Shown: piece by piece, positions 35,644 through 47,304 of the stretch
Position numbering within the stretch: the first letter of the stretch is position 1
Layout: each line of letters opens with the position of its first letter
Assembly: GCF_047948215.1 (NCBI RefSeq)
Contig: NC_134458.1
Span: 142,146,036 to 142,210,035, forward strand
DNA: 64,000 nucleotides
From: Lycorma delicatula
Taxonomy: Eukaryota; Arthropoda; Insecta; Hemiptera; Fulgoridae
Direction of reading: 5' to 3'
Program-made: the position numbers and the translations under genes
Notes under the pieces: model-generated
Seen by the model: the letters and a program-made list of their open reading frames with translations, nothing else
Databases searched by the model: none
Told to the model about the DNA's origin: nothing

Positions 35644-36735
35644 TTTACGAAGGCTGTGCGAAAATTTTTCTCCGCCTAACAAAGATGTAAGATTTTCAGA
35701 GATTTATTTTTAATGTGATCACCTTGCAACTCGATACATATAGACCGATGACTTTCCACTATTAAAAACCCTAAGTATAATGGGATTTGTCCAGTTATGC
35801 AAAATAAGCAGTCGTCTCAACTGTGTCCTCATCATTTGAAGTGAATCTTCGTCCAGAGAACTGTTTCTTCAGGCTTGGGAAGAGAAAGTAATCGCTGAAA
35901 ACCACATCTGGAAGCACTTCTAAGAGTGGGTCATGGATTTTTTAGCAACAACCCAAGACTTGTGTGCAGGCACATTTGATGGTGGAAGTACTTTCTTGCG
36001 ACTTTATTTTGTTCCTGAATAAGAACCTTCAGTTGGTCCAGTAATCAAGGGAAATAATCCGTGGTTATTCTTTTGTTTTTTTAATGTGTGTATGATCACC
36101 AAACCACGAGAATCCCAAATAACCATACCCATGACTTTTCCTACAGATGGAACAATTTTTGCTTTGTTTGCGCACTTTCACCTGAGCAGGTGAAGGTGTG
36201 AGCTCACCTGCTATTTGGTCTGTTGTGTAATGGTGAATCCATGTTTCATCTACTGTTATAAAACTTCGAAGAAACTAAGCAGAAACGCGTTAACATAATT
36301 CTAAACAGTCTTTAGAAGTGTTCAGTCGAATACGTTTTTAGTCTACTGTTAACTAACACGGCACCCATTGACGGAAATCTTTTTCATCGTCAAAAACTCG
36401 TCTAAAATGTAGTGTAACGAACAGTTACACTACATTGTACATATGTTTGAGATGTCAGCAAGATCGCGCACTTTCAATCGTTGGTCATTTAATATGACAT
36501 TGTGGATTTTTTTGACGATTTCGTTGGTCGTTACGGTTCTGAACGACGTGAGCGTTCATTACCTTCAATTGATGTACGATCACATTTACGTTCTAACAAC
36601 CTATATTTTTACCATCGGAAACGAAGGGGAAGAATCCTTTAAAGTGAACTCTTAACTCTTTTTGTATGTTCGCCGGAGTTAAACCTACTAAAACAAAGTA
36701 ATTTTTAACAGCTCAAAATTAAATTTTATGTTTTT
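35644..36735 (-). mobile_element. Mariner element, decayed
   Basis: The 3' terminus on this strand carries a mariner-like inverted repeat near 35646 (plus strand TACGAAGGCTGTGCGAAAA). The transposase relic fills most of the element. The other terminus is not clear; it lies close to the SINE inserted at 36805. Length is near the usual 1.3 kb for mariner minus some sequence. Confidence 0.78.
35680..36660 (-). pseudogene. Mariner transposase, multiply broken
   Basis: Pieces in all three minus frames follow mariner order: DEKDFRQWVPC and KRIRLNTSKDCLELC; then FITVDETWIHHYT with the first catalytic Asp (about 36222-36265); then SYTHIKKTKE-like pieces. Near the second Asp only degenerate HHQM..LHTS remains. 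The third part SDYFLFPSLKKQFSGRRFTSN is clear, followed by the C-terminal ELQGDHIKNKS-like end. The enzyme would cut and paste its own element at TA sites. Stops and shifts are frequent, so it is inactive. The plus-strand frame at 36443-36655 is a shadow. Confidence 0.82.
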
Positions 36736-36790
36736 CAGAAAAAGTCAAAAGTTGTTTATTTTACTTAATCGTCAGAAACATGCAACTAAA

Positions 36791-36804
36791 TGCTTGCGTC
36801 TTAA
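36791..36804 (+). repeat. Target-site duplication, left of SINE
   Basis: TGCTTGCGTCTTAA is repeated at 37099-37112 as TGCTTGCATCTTAA, 13 of 14 bases identical. It brackets the SINE exactly. Confidence 0.85.
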
Positions 36805-37098
36805 CCTACCGGGTTGGTCTAGTGGTGAACTGGTCATTGCAGATCAGCTGATTTCGAAGTCGAGAGTTGTAACGTTAAAATCCTAGTAAAGGCAGATACT
36901 TTTATACGAGATCGTGGGTTCCGGTGTTCTTTGGTGGTTGGGCTTTAATTAACCACAAATCTCAGGAATGGTTGACCTGAGACTGTACAAGACTACACTT
37001 CATTTACATTTACACATATCATCCTCATTCATCCTCTTTGTATAACGTATAAGTAATACGTTATGGTGGTTCTGGAGGCTAAACAGAAAAATTGAAAG
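36805..37098 (+). mobile_element. tRNA-derived SINE, full length (SINE A)
   Basis: A tRNA-like head has GGTTGGTCTAGTGGTGAAC (A box) and a decayed B box near 36870 (ACGTTAAAATCC). It is followed by a unique body and a 3' tail with TTCATCCTCT and GGAGGCTAAACAGAAAAA. Matching 14 bp target-site duplications flank it, which is the signature of LINE-mediated insertion. The tail resembles that of SINE B at 37733-37903, so one LINE family probably mobilised both. It sits at the edge of the mariner relic. It is non-coding and would be transcribed by RNA polymerase III. Confidence 0.85.
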
Positions 37099-37112
37099 TG
37101 CTTGCATCTTAA
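37099..37112 (+). repeat. Target-site duplication, right of SINE
   Basis: Partner of 36791-36804, with one G-to-A difference. Confidence 0.85.
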
Positions 37113-37559
37113 GCTTCACAATACGCTACGTAAAGGAATGTATTAGACAATATCATAATCATTTGGTCTTACTTGCGTCATCTCTGTGGTTAACTGAAAA
37201 CTTTCCGAACGTCCGTGATACTTTATAGCCTCCATTCTTATATCTTGCTCCCGGTTGGAACCGCCTTGGCTGCTTATTCATTTTTTATTTTGTCATTTCA
37301 CTCACTCGTCTTAGCATTCCCATCTCCACCCCCTGTATTGTTGTAATTACATATATCATAGTCCCTAACTTTCCGCTTCATAACTTTTTTTTAAAGCGTA
37401 TATGATAAATTTAATCCATGTGGTAAACAAATGAAAATTTTCATTTTTATTTATTAAAATTTATTTTTTTATTTTTCCTCTACGGTTTATTATTTACAAT
37501 TTTATATTTTCCTTTATTATCTTAGAAGTTTTTCTAGTTTATGATTTATTTTTGTTTAT

Positions 37560-37982
37560 TAAAATTATCGTGCAAATGATACAGAACAAAGTGCTGAGGA
37601 ACATTTCGGAGGCGCCATGGTTTGCGAGAAACAAGATCTACGAATACCTAGGAATACCATTTATTCGAGAAGAAATTCACCGGCTAAGTTCAAAGTATGT
37701 ACTTAAGCTTAACGCGCAAGAAAACCATCTGCTTTTTTTTTCTGTTTAACCTCCGGGGCCGCAGTTAAGCATTACTGCACAGAGGATGAGATGAACGATT
37801 TGTAGCGTGTGTGAAAAATGCCATGCCTGACCGGGATTCGAACCCGGGACGAAAGGCCCGGGTGAAAGGCCGAGACGCTACCACTCGCGCCACGGAGGCC
37901 GGCTAACCTTTTGGATTATAGTGAAGATATGATACGACTGAAGAGGCTACATGTGTTGGATCTAGAGGCTGTTGTGCGTTGA
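37560..37982 (+). pseudogene. Jockey-like reverse transcriptase C-terminus, interrupted
   Basis: The first part reads IVQMIQNKVLRNISEAPWF, then ARNKIYEYLGIPFIREEI and KYVLKLNAQENHL. After the SINE the protein resumes as NLLDYSEDMIRLKRLHVLDL to a stop at 37980-37982. Together these cover the last ~75 residues of a Jockey-type reverse transcriptase, homologous to NKVARVIAEAPWFTRND...FAINLLDNSRDVR in the 23 kb copy. The polymerase domain itself is absent. Confidence 0.85.
37733..37903 (-). mobile_element. tRNA-derived SINE (SINE B) inserted in LINE
   Basis: On the minus strand the head reads CTCCGTGGCGCGAGTGGTAG (A box) and GGGTTCGAATCC (intact B box), with a serine/leucine-tRNA-like long variable region. 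AGGCATGGCATTTTTCACAC, a short body with TCATCTCATCCTCT, and a tail GGAGGTTAAACAGAAAAA follow. It has landed inside the coding end of the Jockey-like LINE. A scan tool might report the head as a tRNA; the body and tail show it is a SINE. Confidence 0.85.
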
Positions 37983-38452
37983 CTATCATCGTTTCGTTAC
38001 TGAAAATTTGCTGATATGAATTGTTTTAATTTAGTAACATGAATTCTTTCGTTTTGTTGTTTATGAATTGTTTTAAGTTTCGTGGTTTCGAATTTGTTTC
38101 ATACATGTGAGCAGTGTTAATTTGTTATATGTTTTCTATTTTTTTTCGTATATGACTTGTAAAAAAGTTTTTTTGTACTTCATCCTCTACACTTAATTAT
38201 TTGATTATACTCTTTTTATACTGTTCTGTGTTGTTAAACATTTAATTTTATTGTTTCTTTATTACCTTTTTGTTCTTAACAGTTTATTGTCGAATTGTTT
38301 GTACTTTTTTACGTTTAGTTATATTTTTTGTTGTTCTGTACTTCGTTCAAATTTATATATTTTCTTGAAAGGTATCGCTGGTTGCCTCCCCTCACGTCAT
38401 TTTATTACTACACAGATTACTTATAGTCTCATTGTTCAGGAATCTGATTGCA

Positions 38453-38458
38453 AATAAA
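38453..38458 (+). promoter_or_regulatory. Polyadenylation signal of Jockey-like LINE
   Basis: AATAAA ten bases before the A run that ends the element. Confidence 0.6.
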
Positions 38459-38479
38459 ATAATACACAAAAAAAAAATT

Positions 38480-41400
38480 AAAAGTATCATCATTTCGTAT
38501 TCGCCTAGAAGTTTATAGTCTTATTTTTCATCTGAAAATGAAGATATTTGTTTTTATTTCGTTGCTCCTTTTGTTGCAACATTTTTTCTCTTAATTAATT
38601 TTTTAAGTTTGTTCTTTTACAACTTGTCTTCTTTTTATTTCAACAAAAATCAATAATAATATTAATATTGTTTTTATGGTAATTATTTACTTCGGGGTAT
38701 GTTATTTTAGTTAAATGAACTGAATCAGTGAACATAAATGTCTACGAAAATATATAACTGTATATACTACGGGTGTCTGTGTATATATATATATATCTGT
38801 TGTTCAATGAAATGGGGCTACAAAGTGTCCGTTGCAAGGCGTATAAACTAAAACTAATTTGCTCAAGTTTCAGATTGGTGTTTCTGTTGCAAGCTAACAT
38901 AATGGCTAACGCGTCTGACCCTCGTCGTGATGGTATAGCAGCACATTCCATCCTCTACCCGTCGCTTCTTATAATACTCGCGTCTTTATAATATTATATT
39001 CTATCGTGCTAGTAAAAACGATATTTTCGTTAAAATGTATATATAAAAATATTACAAAAAACTATTATAATATATAATATATTATATAATATATATAATT
39101 ATATAAAAAAACTTCTGTTTTTTTATAATTTTTTAATTTCAGAGTATTATTTAAATTTGCATCTTCAACCAACCTAGATTTTTCTTGAAAGAGGTATTCT
39201 TACAACCATTTCTATTTCAATCACTCTTAAAATATTTTCTTTTGAAATGTTTCGATAAGTTAATATTGTTAATGTTCTTCTGTAATGTTATACCTTAACC
39301 ATACATATTTTTCTGTATTATTTTTTACCGTTGTTCTTATTTTATTCTCGTAAATTTATAAGCTACATAAAAACCATATATATTTAAGTCTTTTTTATAT
39401 AAGCTCTAATTATGTCTTCTGTTCTGGCTGACTGAATTTTTTTTCTACGTCCTATACACAGAATATTTGTTTCTGAAAATTATAGCCAGATTATTGATAA
39501 TACAATCATCTTAGATAAAAAATAAATAAATCGATAGAGTATTTATTTTACCCAAAAACGTAATTGACAATAATCTTATTTCCAATTTATTTTAGTAACT
39601 ATTTTGCGTTATTCTTTATTAATTGCGTTTATTTGCATTATTAGATATTAAGTATAAATAAATAATCGAAAAATGTTCAGAATATTATTCTAATAACAAA
39701 ATATTTGTTGAACAACAATTGTTTGTGTAAAATAGCAATCATAGTTTCCTTTATTGAAACTTAAATAAAATTCCCAGGTATTCACTAGTTGAACAGATTG
39801 CAACGTACATGTTAGTAGGTAAATAAATATTTATAAAAATTTTTTTTTGTGCAATTTACTTTTACAATTGGTCGCCAAAAGGATTGCGATCATAAATCAT
39901 TTTTTTTGCTAAGAGTAATGTGTCAACAGATTATCCAAAGATAGCCCTCCTCAAATACAATATTAATAATATGCATCACCTCTCTGACCCAAACGAAGCA
40001 ATTAGTTAACAAAAAAAAAAAAGATAACAGAAAAATTAAAGGCAGATAATAATAAAGTCGCAAAACATTAAAGTCATCCAAGTAAAGTCGCAAATATTAA
40101 AGGCAGATAAAAATAGTTTAAATTCTAAGAGTTTAAACTATCTTTCACATAATAAGCACTGAATTATCCCACGGCTACCCTCCATGATAATCCATGCTCA
40201 AGGTTGGAGATTAGGTATGTTTACGATATAGTTTCTTTGTTATCAGTTAACAGTAAGTGTTTATTTCATTTTTACTTAACTCTACCCACATTTGAGTTTG
40301 ATGATATTCCTTGTACGGTGTTACTCGCTCTAGATAATAACTCATATATTCAAAATCTGTAGTATAAAATTTTTTAATACTCTAATCTTTCAAAATATCT
40401 TTACTTTATAGCAAACATAAACCTTTTATTTTTGTAGTAGCCTGTCAGTAAAAGTTTGCTATCACCCTTTTTACGTGCATTAAATTTTGAACAGTAATAC
40501 GAATGATATATTTAAAACCTTTAAATATTTTCTAGGTCATTGTATTAACGTTAAATGTTTTTATTATAAAACCTCTTTACGCTTTTTTTTAGTAGATATT
40601 CTTCGGACAAAATTACTCTAATCGTGATTATAGTTTTCTGTCGAACATGTTTAGTAATTTTTGAGTAATACTTTTGAATCAAGTTTTGATAGAAATGACT
40701 TTATGTTTCTTTTAGATTGCTTAGTAATTATTTTGACTGCTCTGATCTATTACAGTTATTTAGTTTTAATATTCCTGTTCGTTACACAATAATTATTATT
40801 TTTATATAGATTTAAATTACAGTGGAAATCACCGATGTTTTGATTGCCTATATTTTGTAATCGTCCCACTGACTGGTTTGTCATTTATTATACTAGCGAA
40901 CATTCAGTTTATAATTTATCGAGAAATACGTAATTATTTGAGAAATATTTTATTTTGATTATTGTAACAAAGTCTATCTTATGGTTACATATTTTTATAT
41001 ATTTGTATCCGTGGGAATTTTTCAATATATTTGAAATAAATAAATTACACTTATGGTAAATGAATTTTAAAAGTATACAACTTATTCATTACAAACTATA
41101 ATACAATCTGTTCAATTTATGATAATTAGTTTTGCCTGTTTAAAAATCTAAATTTCTATATCAGATATATTTACCAGGTTTTAACTCTACGCCTTTCGGT
41201 TTGTCTTCCGAAAAATTCGTTTTAAGTTGCTTTAATATTTTGATGTTTATATTATTTTGCAAATTTACGCTACTTCTATACAGTTAATTAATTCTTGTAC
41301 CTTAATTGACTAAAGTTATTAATTTTAAATTAAATTATTCTTTTTGGCTCAAAAATTATCGGAAAAATGAAAAATGGTGTTGGATTTCTAAAAAATAATA

Positions 41401-42110
41401 TTCTTGTTTATTTTTGGGATTGTCTGACATTTGATAATATCACACTGAACTATATAACCCGTTCAGCCAGACCTGCTATTGAAGAAATAATGTTAACAAT
41501 AATATGTAGTTATAATAAATAAACAATTTCTAAACTTTTATTCGAGAATTAAAAAAAAAAAAAAATGAATTAAATCTCTAGTTTTCTTATTTCGAAAAGT
41601 AATAATTAAAAAGCTTCTGTTTTCCTCCAGTTTCATTGGATAGACTGTGCTTATGATAATGGCGATTGAAGTTTAGATTTAGATTCTATTTGGTCTTTAT
41701 GCTCCCAATTAAACACGGTATTTACCTATTTTGTAAGGAGGTCAGTATCATACGATCAGCAGTTCACAACCTAGTAGATCTTTATATTGCAGTTATATAA
41801 ATTATTAAAGTACGTTACATTAAAATAATATTAATAACGCTTACCATTAAATTTTTTTTTTCAATTTTGCATTTAAACACGATATATATTTTATTGAAAA
41901 ACAGTACAAATAAAAAATATACAGCTGATATTTTTTTCTATGAACTTGCTTATTAAGTAAAGGGCGTAGACGGTAAAATAATTTATAATGGACTAAGACA
42001 CTAATGCTACAAGAAGAAAAAATAAAATCTGAAGCGAATTGTGGTAGACAAAGGAAGTGTATGGTTTTAGAACTCATTTTATCTTTTCTCCCACCTACTC
42101 ACTCGTCACC
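38480..42110. other. AT-rich DNA, no gene seen
   Basis: Only short AT-biased frames. A small local duplication of ATTAAAGGCAGATA (near 40036 and 40104) with AAAGTCGCAAA twice between lies at about 40030-40120. A short TA run is at 38780-38795. Confidence 0.5.
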
Positions 42111-42117
42111 TACTCGC

Positions 42118-42118
42118 C

Positions 42119-42177
<59 letters not shown>
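42118..42177 (+). repeat. (CA)n microsatellite
   Basis: About 28 CA units with one CG interruption. The His/Thr repeat frames across it (42004-42335) are artefacts. Confidence 0.95.
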
Positions 42178-42179
42178 CA

Positions 42180-43080
42180 CTCTTGTCTTTGTCTATCGCA
42201 AACTCTTTCTCTGTTGTAATTCTCGTCCCTCTCTCTATTTATCCCTCCAGACATCGGCCACGGACTCTAGAAGTAAGACTAATGCACATCCATCTAGTGT
42301 TTAATCCGCTTACAAGTTGCTACCCTATACAGTGATAGTGCCTCAGTCTTTCATGCATATGACCTCTTCCCGGTTTTCTACACCAACACATACATATATA
42401 TAGCGCCAGACCAATACATTCCTTCCCCTCCTCTTTCAAGTCTCTACTTGTGCGAATCTACCCCTTTATTTTTCCTTTTACAGGGTTCTACACTGATTTA
42501 AGTTTAATCCTTTACTTCAGTTTAAAATCCTGCTTCCTGATTTTTTTTTGTCTTCCCTTAAAACATATGAATTCTGTTTTATTTCACCGTACACCGTATT
42601 AATATTTTTTAAGTATAACAGGTTCCTTTTAGGTCGATATTACTTTTTGTTATAAATCTTTAAGTTTTGATTCAAAAATTTTTTCTATTTTAATTTAGCT
42701 TATGTATTTTAATCCGCTTTTGTTTGGTTCTTTTATCTGTACTCATCTAATATTATTATAATTAAAATTTTTGTCAATTTGTTAGGTTTTAACGTTTACT
42801 GACTTTAATTCCTGATTCGGCTTATGATATGTGTATTTTTTTAAATTAATTTTTACCGATTGGAATATTTTAAAATTAAATTTAATAAACTAGAAATTTT
42901 ATAAACATTCTATCAGTTAACTGTTTTCAAAAAAAATATGGTAAAAAGTAATTTTCAGTTCTTTTATAAGCATTATATTTTTTTTATGGGAAAGAAGGGC
43001 CAAATTAAAAGTAAACAACTATCATCATTTTACTTCATCTTTTACTTTGTGCCTAAAATTATTGAAGAATTGTAAAGATT
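42180..43080. other. No feature seen
   Basis: Pyrimidine-rich then AT-rich sequence with no supported gene. Confidence 0.5.
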
Positions 43081-43139
43081 TACATGTTACTAAAATGTCG
43101 TTTTAACTTCTTTTTACAAGACTGCCAAAAAAGGAATGT

Positions 43140-43300
43140 AATGTATTTAGGGTGTATGTGTATATATGTTTGTTTGACCGTAGTAGCTCAACGACTGAAC
43201 CGATTAAGATGTGTGACCCTGCGTTGGTCCTTACGTTACTGGGAGAGTCATACGCTGTATATACATTTAAAGGAGGTGAAACAATTTATACTATATACAA
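43140..43300 (-). repeat. Repeat remnant with ACTGAACCGATT motif
   Basis: A GTTTGTTTGACCGTAG stretch followed by CTCAACGACTGAACCGATTA resembles the minus-orientation motif near 27957. The reading frames at 43084-43383 overlap it in two frames and are not convincing. Probably an old non-coding mobile-element piece. Confidence 0.35.
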
Positions 43301-43389
43301 AATTTTCACCCTTATGCTCTTTAATTATCCTATTATTATTATTCTGTATTAAAGAACAATTATTTTGCAGTTGTGTTCTTTAGTTTTTA

Positions 43390-45235
43390 ATATTTATCTC
43401 TTGTTTAATATATTTTTTCTTTTATATTTATTAGTTTTTATTTAAAATGTGAGTACGCCTACAAAAATTATAGCCTGTTTAAAAAAAAAATGTAAATTTT
43501 AAGTACGTATGTTATATTGAATACACAAATAAGTTTACTTCTTACATTTAGGATATATCCACGGAAAATGTTTTCAACCAGTTTATTTTTCTTTTTTGTT
43601 TCGCATAAACTACTTTGAATATGAGTTGGGTTACTAGGATTACCAATACGAAAAACATATCAAGTAAATACACATAAGGTCTGTCTGATTTGTGGTTTAC
43701 ACGTAATTTTTTCTATAAAAATTATGTTATAATTTTGTGCTTATAGTACTTTGTAATGTTGAAGTAGCTTATCCGAATGATAAGTATGAAGAATAAGTAT
43801 AAGAATGAAAAGTATTCCGGCACGTAATGGTTTAAAAAATTTGTTTTTTTTTATTTGTTGTATTCCTTTATTAATAAGCAAGACTTTCATTCACACATTT
43901 TAATTATGGAAAGACTACACAGATCGTTATAAAACAAGATTTCTGATTCTCCTATAGTATAAGTGAAATATATGTTGGCTTCTCAAGAATTACAGTATAT
44001 ACCATAAAAAGGGTAGACTAAGAGGGAGTGTAGTTGTGCAAAATCTATCTTTCCTCCTTAGTTACCTGTATGCATACTAAAAAGTCATTACAAATTAACA
44101 AAAAAAAAAAAATAAATAAATAAATGAAATTTTAATTATAATTTAATAATTTTATTTTTTTTATATATATACATACATTGGGTTACGTCGACCCTAAGCA
44201 ATTTCCTGTGGTGAAAAGATGAAGATGTTGCTTGAGGTTGAATATCATTAGCGTTTTGGTGAGTTTATCTTGTCGAAATGCGGTCGTCAATTTCATTCGA
44301 CGATTAAGTCAACGGAACACCACTCTACTCCTTATTTTCTATAGTAAGCCTTGCATGTGATGCTTAGAGATGAATACCATTTTTGCAAGTGACTTAAGAC
44401 TCATATCAGGTTTATAACAACTCTAGGTTGTATAGAATTTATACATGTTTACTGAGGACATTAAAGTTTTTCATTTAAATGGATTAATTTTTGAAAAGTT
44501 TTATCTTTTCATTTTATCTATGTTTAATCAGAAGCTTTCAGTTTTTTAATATTTGTTGTACATTTTGCTTATCTTTCTTTTTCTTTTTTAAAAAGAATTA
44601 ATTTACTAGATTAATATCATTTTTAAATCTTACCATATTTACACCATATATGTGAGTTTTAAATAAACTTACTGAATTTTATAAATTTAATATTACTTTT
44701 CAATAATTATGGTATGAATTAAAAATTATACTGCCATTTTATTTTGAACTATTGTATGTTACATCAAGTAAACTCTATCTAAATGCGGAAAATAAATACG
44801 TAATTAACGGAAAAATCCAAATTTTAATTATTACGGTTTTGTATTTTCGTACGAGGGATGGTTAAAGACATCCTCTATTGATACATTTTCTTGATTCTAA
44901 TTTATAAATTTGAAATTTAATTTAATTGAATTAGTTAAGGTAATTAACTACTACGGCTGGTTAGGTTGTATCTAAGGTCGCGGGTTCTATTCACGACTAG
45001 GGTTTGAAATTTTTTACCGAGTATCTTTCAAAACTTAGTCGCTAATGAACTTATTAGTTGTTGAGACCGAAAAAACAGCGGCTAAATTAAATTAATCAAT
45101 TTAAAAAAATAAAAATTAAATTTAAAAGCCGTTTATTGGTGACTTTCTTTGTTACATTAATAAAAAAAAACCTTCTATTCAATAAAATTTGATATGAACA
45201 TACACATGTTATTTAATTTGTCGTAGAATATTATT
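43390..45235. other. AT-rich DNA; one weak SINE-like spot
   Basis: No gene seen. At about 44955-45010 the words GGTCGCGGGTTCTATTC resemble a tRNA B box and may be a SINE relic, but no A box can be placed with confidence. Confidence 0.4.
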
Positions 45236-45239
45236 ACTT

Positions 45240-45890
45240 GGAAATAAATGGTGTATGAAAGGAAAGGTTTGTTGGTTAAGAAGTACAAGTTGGATGGAAG
45301 GGTGAGTTCGAGGGGGTGGAGTTGAATTATGAGATGTTATATGAGTTATGTTGAAAGTAAAGCAGTGAAGGGAGGTTTGCTGTGAGCCGTTCTGAGACTG
45401 CTAGGGTTGATTCGTGCTATATGTTACAAGGAGTAGAAAGGTAAGGTTAGGTTGACACTTGTTGACCAGTCTCTACTCGGTTGATATGAATTATAGGTCG
45501 GTTGAAGGGTTACTAAGACGGGGTAAAGAGTGAGTGAAGGGTAGATTTCAAAGGACGGGGATGAGGTTATGAGCTATGAGGGTTTATCGAGCTGTACATG
45601 TTTGAGAGGCTACCACAGTGCCGCACATCACAGTCACTGCAAATGTAATTTTCTTGCTCGTTTGACTTGATGCTATGTCATAAAGTAAGATGCCTTCGTC
45701 GTTATACCGCCGTCATTGCGTCAAACACGCTAGAGCTGTGGTCTTTTACCATTCTAGACGCTGCGGTAGGGGTATAGCACTTGTCGTGGCTGGGAGGAGA
45801 AGGTTAACTCATTCCGCTTTCTATCTGTACCACTGGGGACGAGATGATTGCTTCTGTAACGTTTGTCAACATAATTTTTATTAGCTCTCT
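45240..45890. other. GC-richer, purine-rich block of unknown origin
   Basis: The first 380 bp are G-rich on the plus strand and the rest is balanced, unlike the surroundings. A 64-codon frame at 45690-45884 (Arg, His, Cys-rich) matches nothing I know. It may be an old mobile element, a regulatory region or an exon; I cannot decide. Confidence 0.3.
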
Positions 45891-45894
45891 CATT

Positions 45895-46975
45895 AATCTC
45901 TTTTTATCTTTTAATCACTTCTTTGTTTCTTTCGTATATCTCCTGATATATATATAAAATACTTCATGTAATTCTGTTTTGAGCTAAAAATTTGAAAAAA
46001 TGCTAAAACATTTTTTAGATATAGGTTATGTATTTCTGGTATAGAGAATATGATTAATGCAAATGTAATAAAATAACTGAAAATTTATCATTAGTTCAAT
46101 GGTTTTTCAAGTAGTTATTCGATCCACTACTTAACCAAACTACTTAACAAAGTATTATAACTTTTAATTTTGAGTTTAGTACTCGTAGTTTTGTTGTTAA
46201 GGATTGTAATAAATCCTTCTCTTCTAACTTAAGTTGTATCTCTTAAAAACAAAGATTTTCCCTGAAAATGATGTGATGAGAATCTCACTTAAAAATAAAT
46301 AAAGGTATAGATTTTTCCTCAGTAGAAACTTTTAGAAGAAGAATATATCAGATTTCAGTGAAAAACAAACATAGAATAATTTTTTTTAAATTCTAAATTA
46401 AAATTTAAAATGTTTTTTGTTTAAATTTTATTAAAGAATAAATTTCTGTAAAATGGGTGCTAAACGTGCTTTTTATCTGCATAAGGGGTGTCCGCTGAGA
46501 GATCTTTTATTTCAAAAATTTTACCTTTATGTTTTAGGTTACAGAATCCTTGTCTGATCAGACATCGATACAGACAATTTTTTTAAATTTAAAATTTCAT
46601 TTGCACTACCATCAATTCTTAGAAACTTATAAAAACAATTGGTATTCCGATAAAATTACATAATTTTTTTTTAATAATAAAGGAGTAAATCGATATTTAT
46701 TTTATTTGGGATAGTTTCATGTACAATTTCTGTTCTTTGAATTCAGTAATCTTATTTTAATAATAGGATCTTATTGTGATAATATCTTATCATAATTATC
46801 AGAATTTAGCTTTGGTAAACGAATACTGAAGGAAAATTACCAACCGAACTTTCAAAAATGTTCAAAAAAATAAAAACCTGTAAATAAATTCGCTGTTTTA
46901 TTATTACGCAATCATAATGAGTTAATATAAAAGGAATTTTCTATATTAAAAAACAAAATATAAAAATATTTCAAA
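45895..46975. other. No feature seen
   Basis: AT-rich sequence without supported genes. Confidence 0.5.
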
Positions 46976-46980
46976 AAAAT

Positions 46981-47300
46981 ATACGAAGGTGTTTTGAAAA
47001 GTTCTCGACCTGATATAGAAAACAAGATTTATCGCTAATTTTTACTTTATTTTTCAACCTTGCAACTTAGTACCTTTACAGCAACGACTTTCAACAATCC
47101 TATAGCCTCAGTAAAATGCGATTTGCTCTTCTTTGCAAAATAAGTGGCTGTTGCAGCTTTGACCGCATTATTTCAGGTGAATCTTCATCCAGCGAGCCGT
47201 TTCTTCAGGTTTGAGATAAAGAAATAATGGCTGAAATCAAATCCGACGCCTTTTTAAGCACTTCCAAGCATAAGTCATGGAATTTTTACAACAAACCCGA
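46981..47300 (-). mobile_element. Mariner 3' end fragment
   Basis: The plus-strand start TACGAAGGTGTTTTGAAAAG followed by TTCTCGACCTGAT is an almost canonical mariner terminal inverted repeat. On the minus strand transposase pieces follow the expected order: CCKNSMTYAWKCLK, then SDLISAIISL in one frame, and YLKPEETARWMKIHLK in another, with an EQIAFY and KLQG-like end. The element is cut off upstream at about 47300, so the first two catalytic Asp residues are missing. It is related to, but separate from, the mariner at 35644-36735. Confidence 0.8.
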
Positions 47301-47304
47301 AACG

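Larger units (their letters stand above)
37560..38477 (+). mobile_element. Jockey-like LINE 3' end, split by a SINE
   Basis: A second Jockey-like 3' end, different from that at 22855-23478. Coding sequence at 37560-37732 resumes at 37905-37982 after a SINE. The 3' UTR then runs to an AATAAA signal at 38453-38458 and a ten-base A run at 38468-38477. The presence of a poly(A) signal and tail supports insertion by retrotransposition. It is strongly 5'-truncated. Confidence 0.82.

Noticed and set aside
37825..37903. Possible tRNA gene with intact A and B boxes on the minus strand
   Set aside because: The head continues into a SINE body and tail and has relatives at 30963 and 60900, so it is a SINE head.
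42004..42335. Two overlapping frames with His-Thr repeats
   Set aside because: Both are translations of the (CA)n tract at 42118-42177.
44955..45010. tRNA-like spot with GGGTTCTATTC
   Set aside because: Only a B-box-like word is present; no A box or cloverleaf could be placed, so it is mentioned but not called as a gene.
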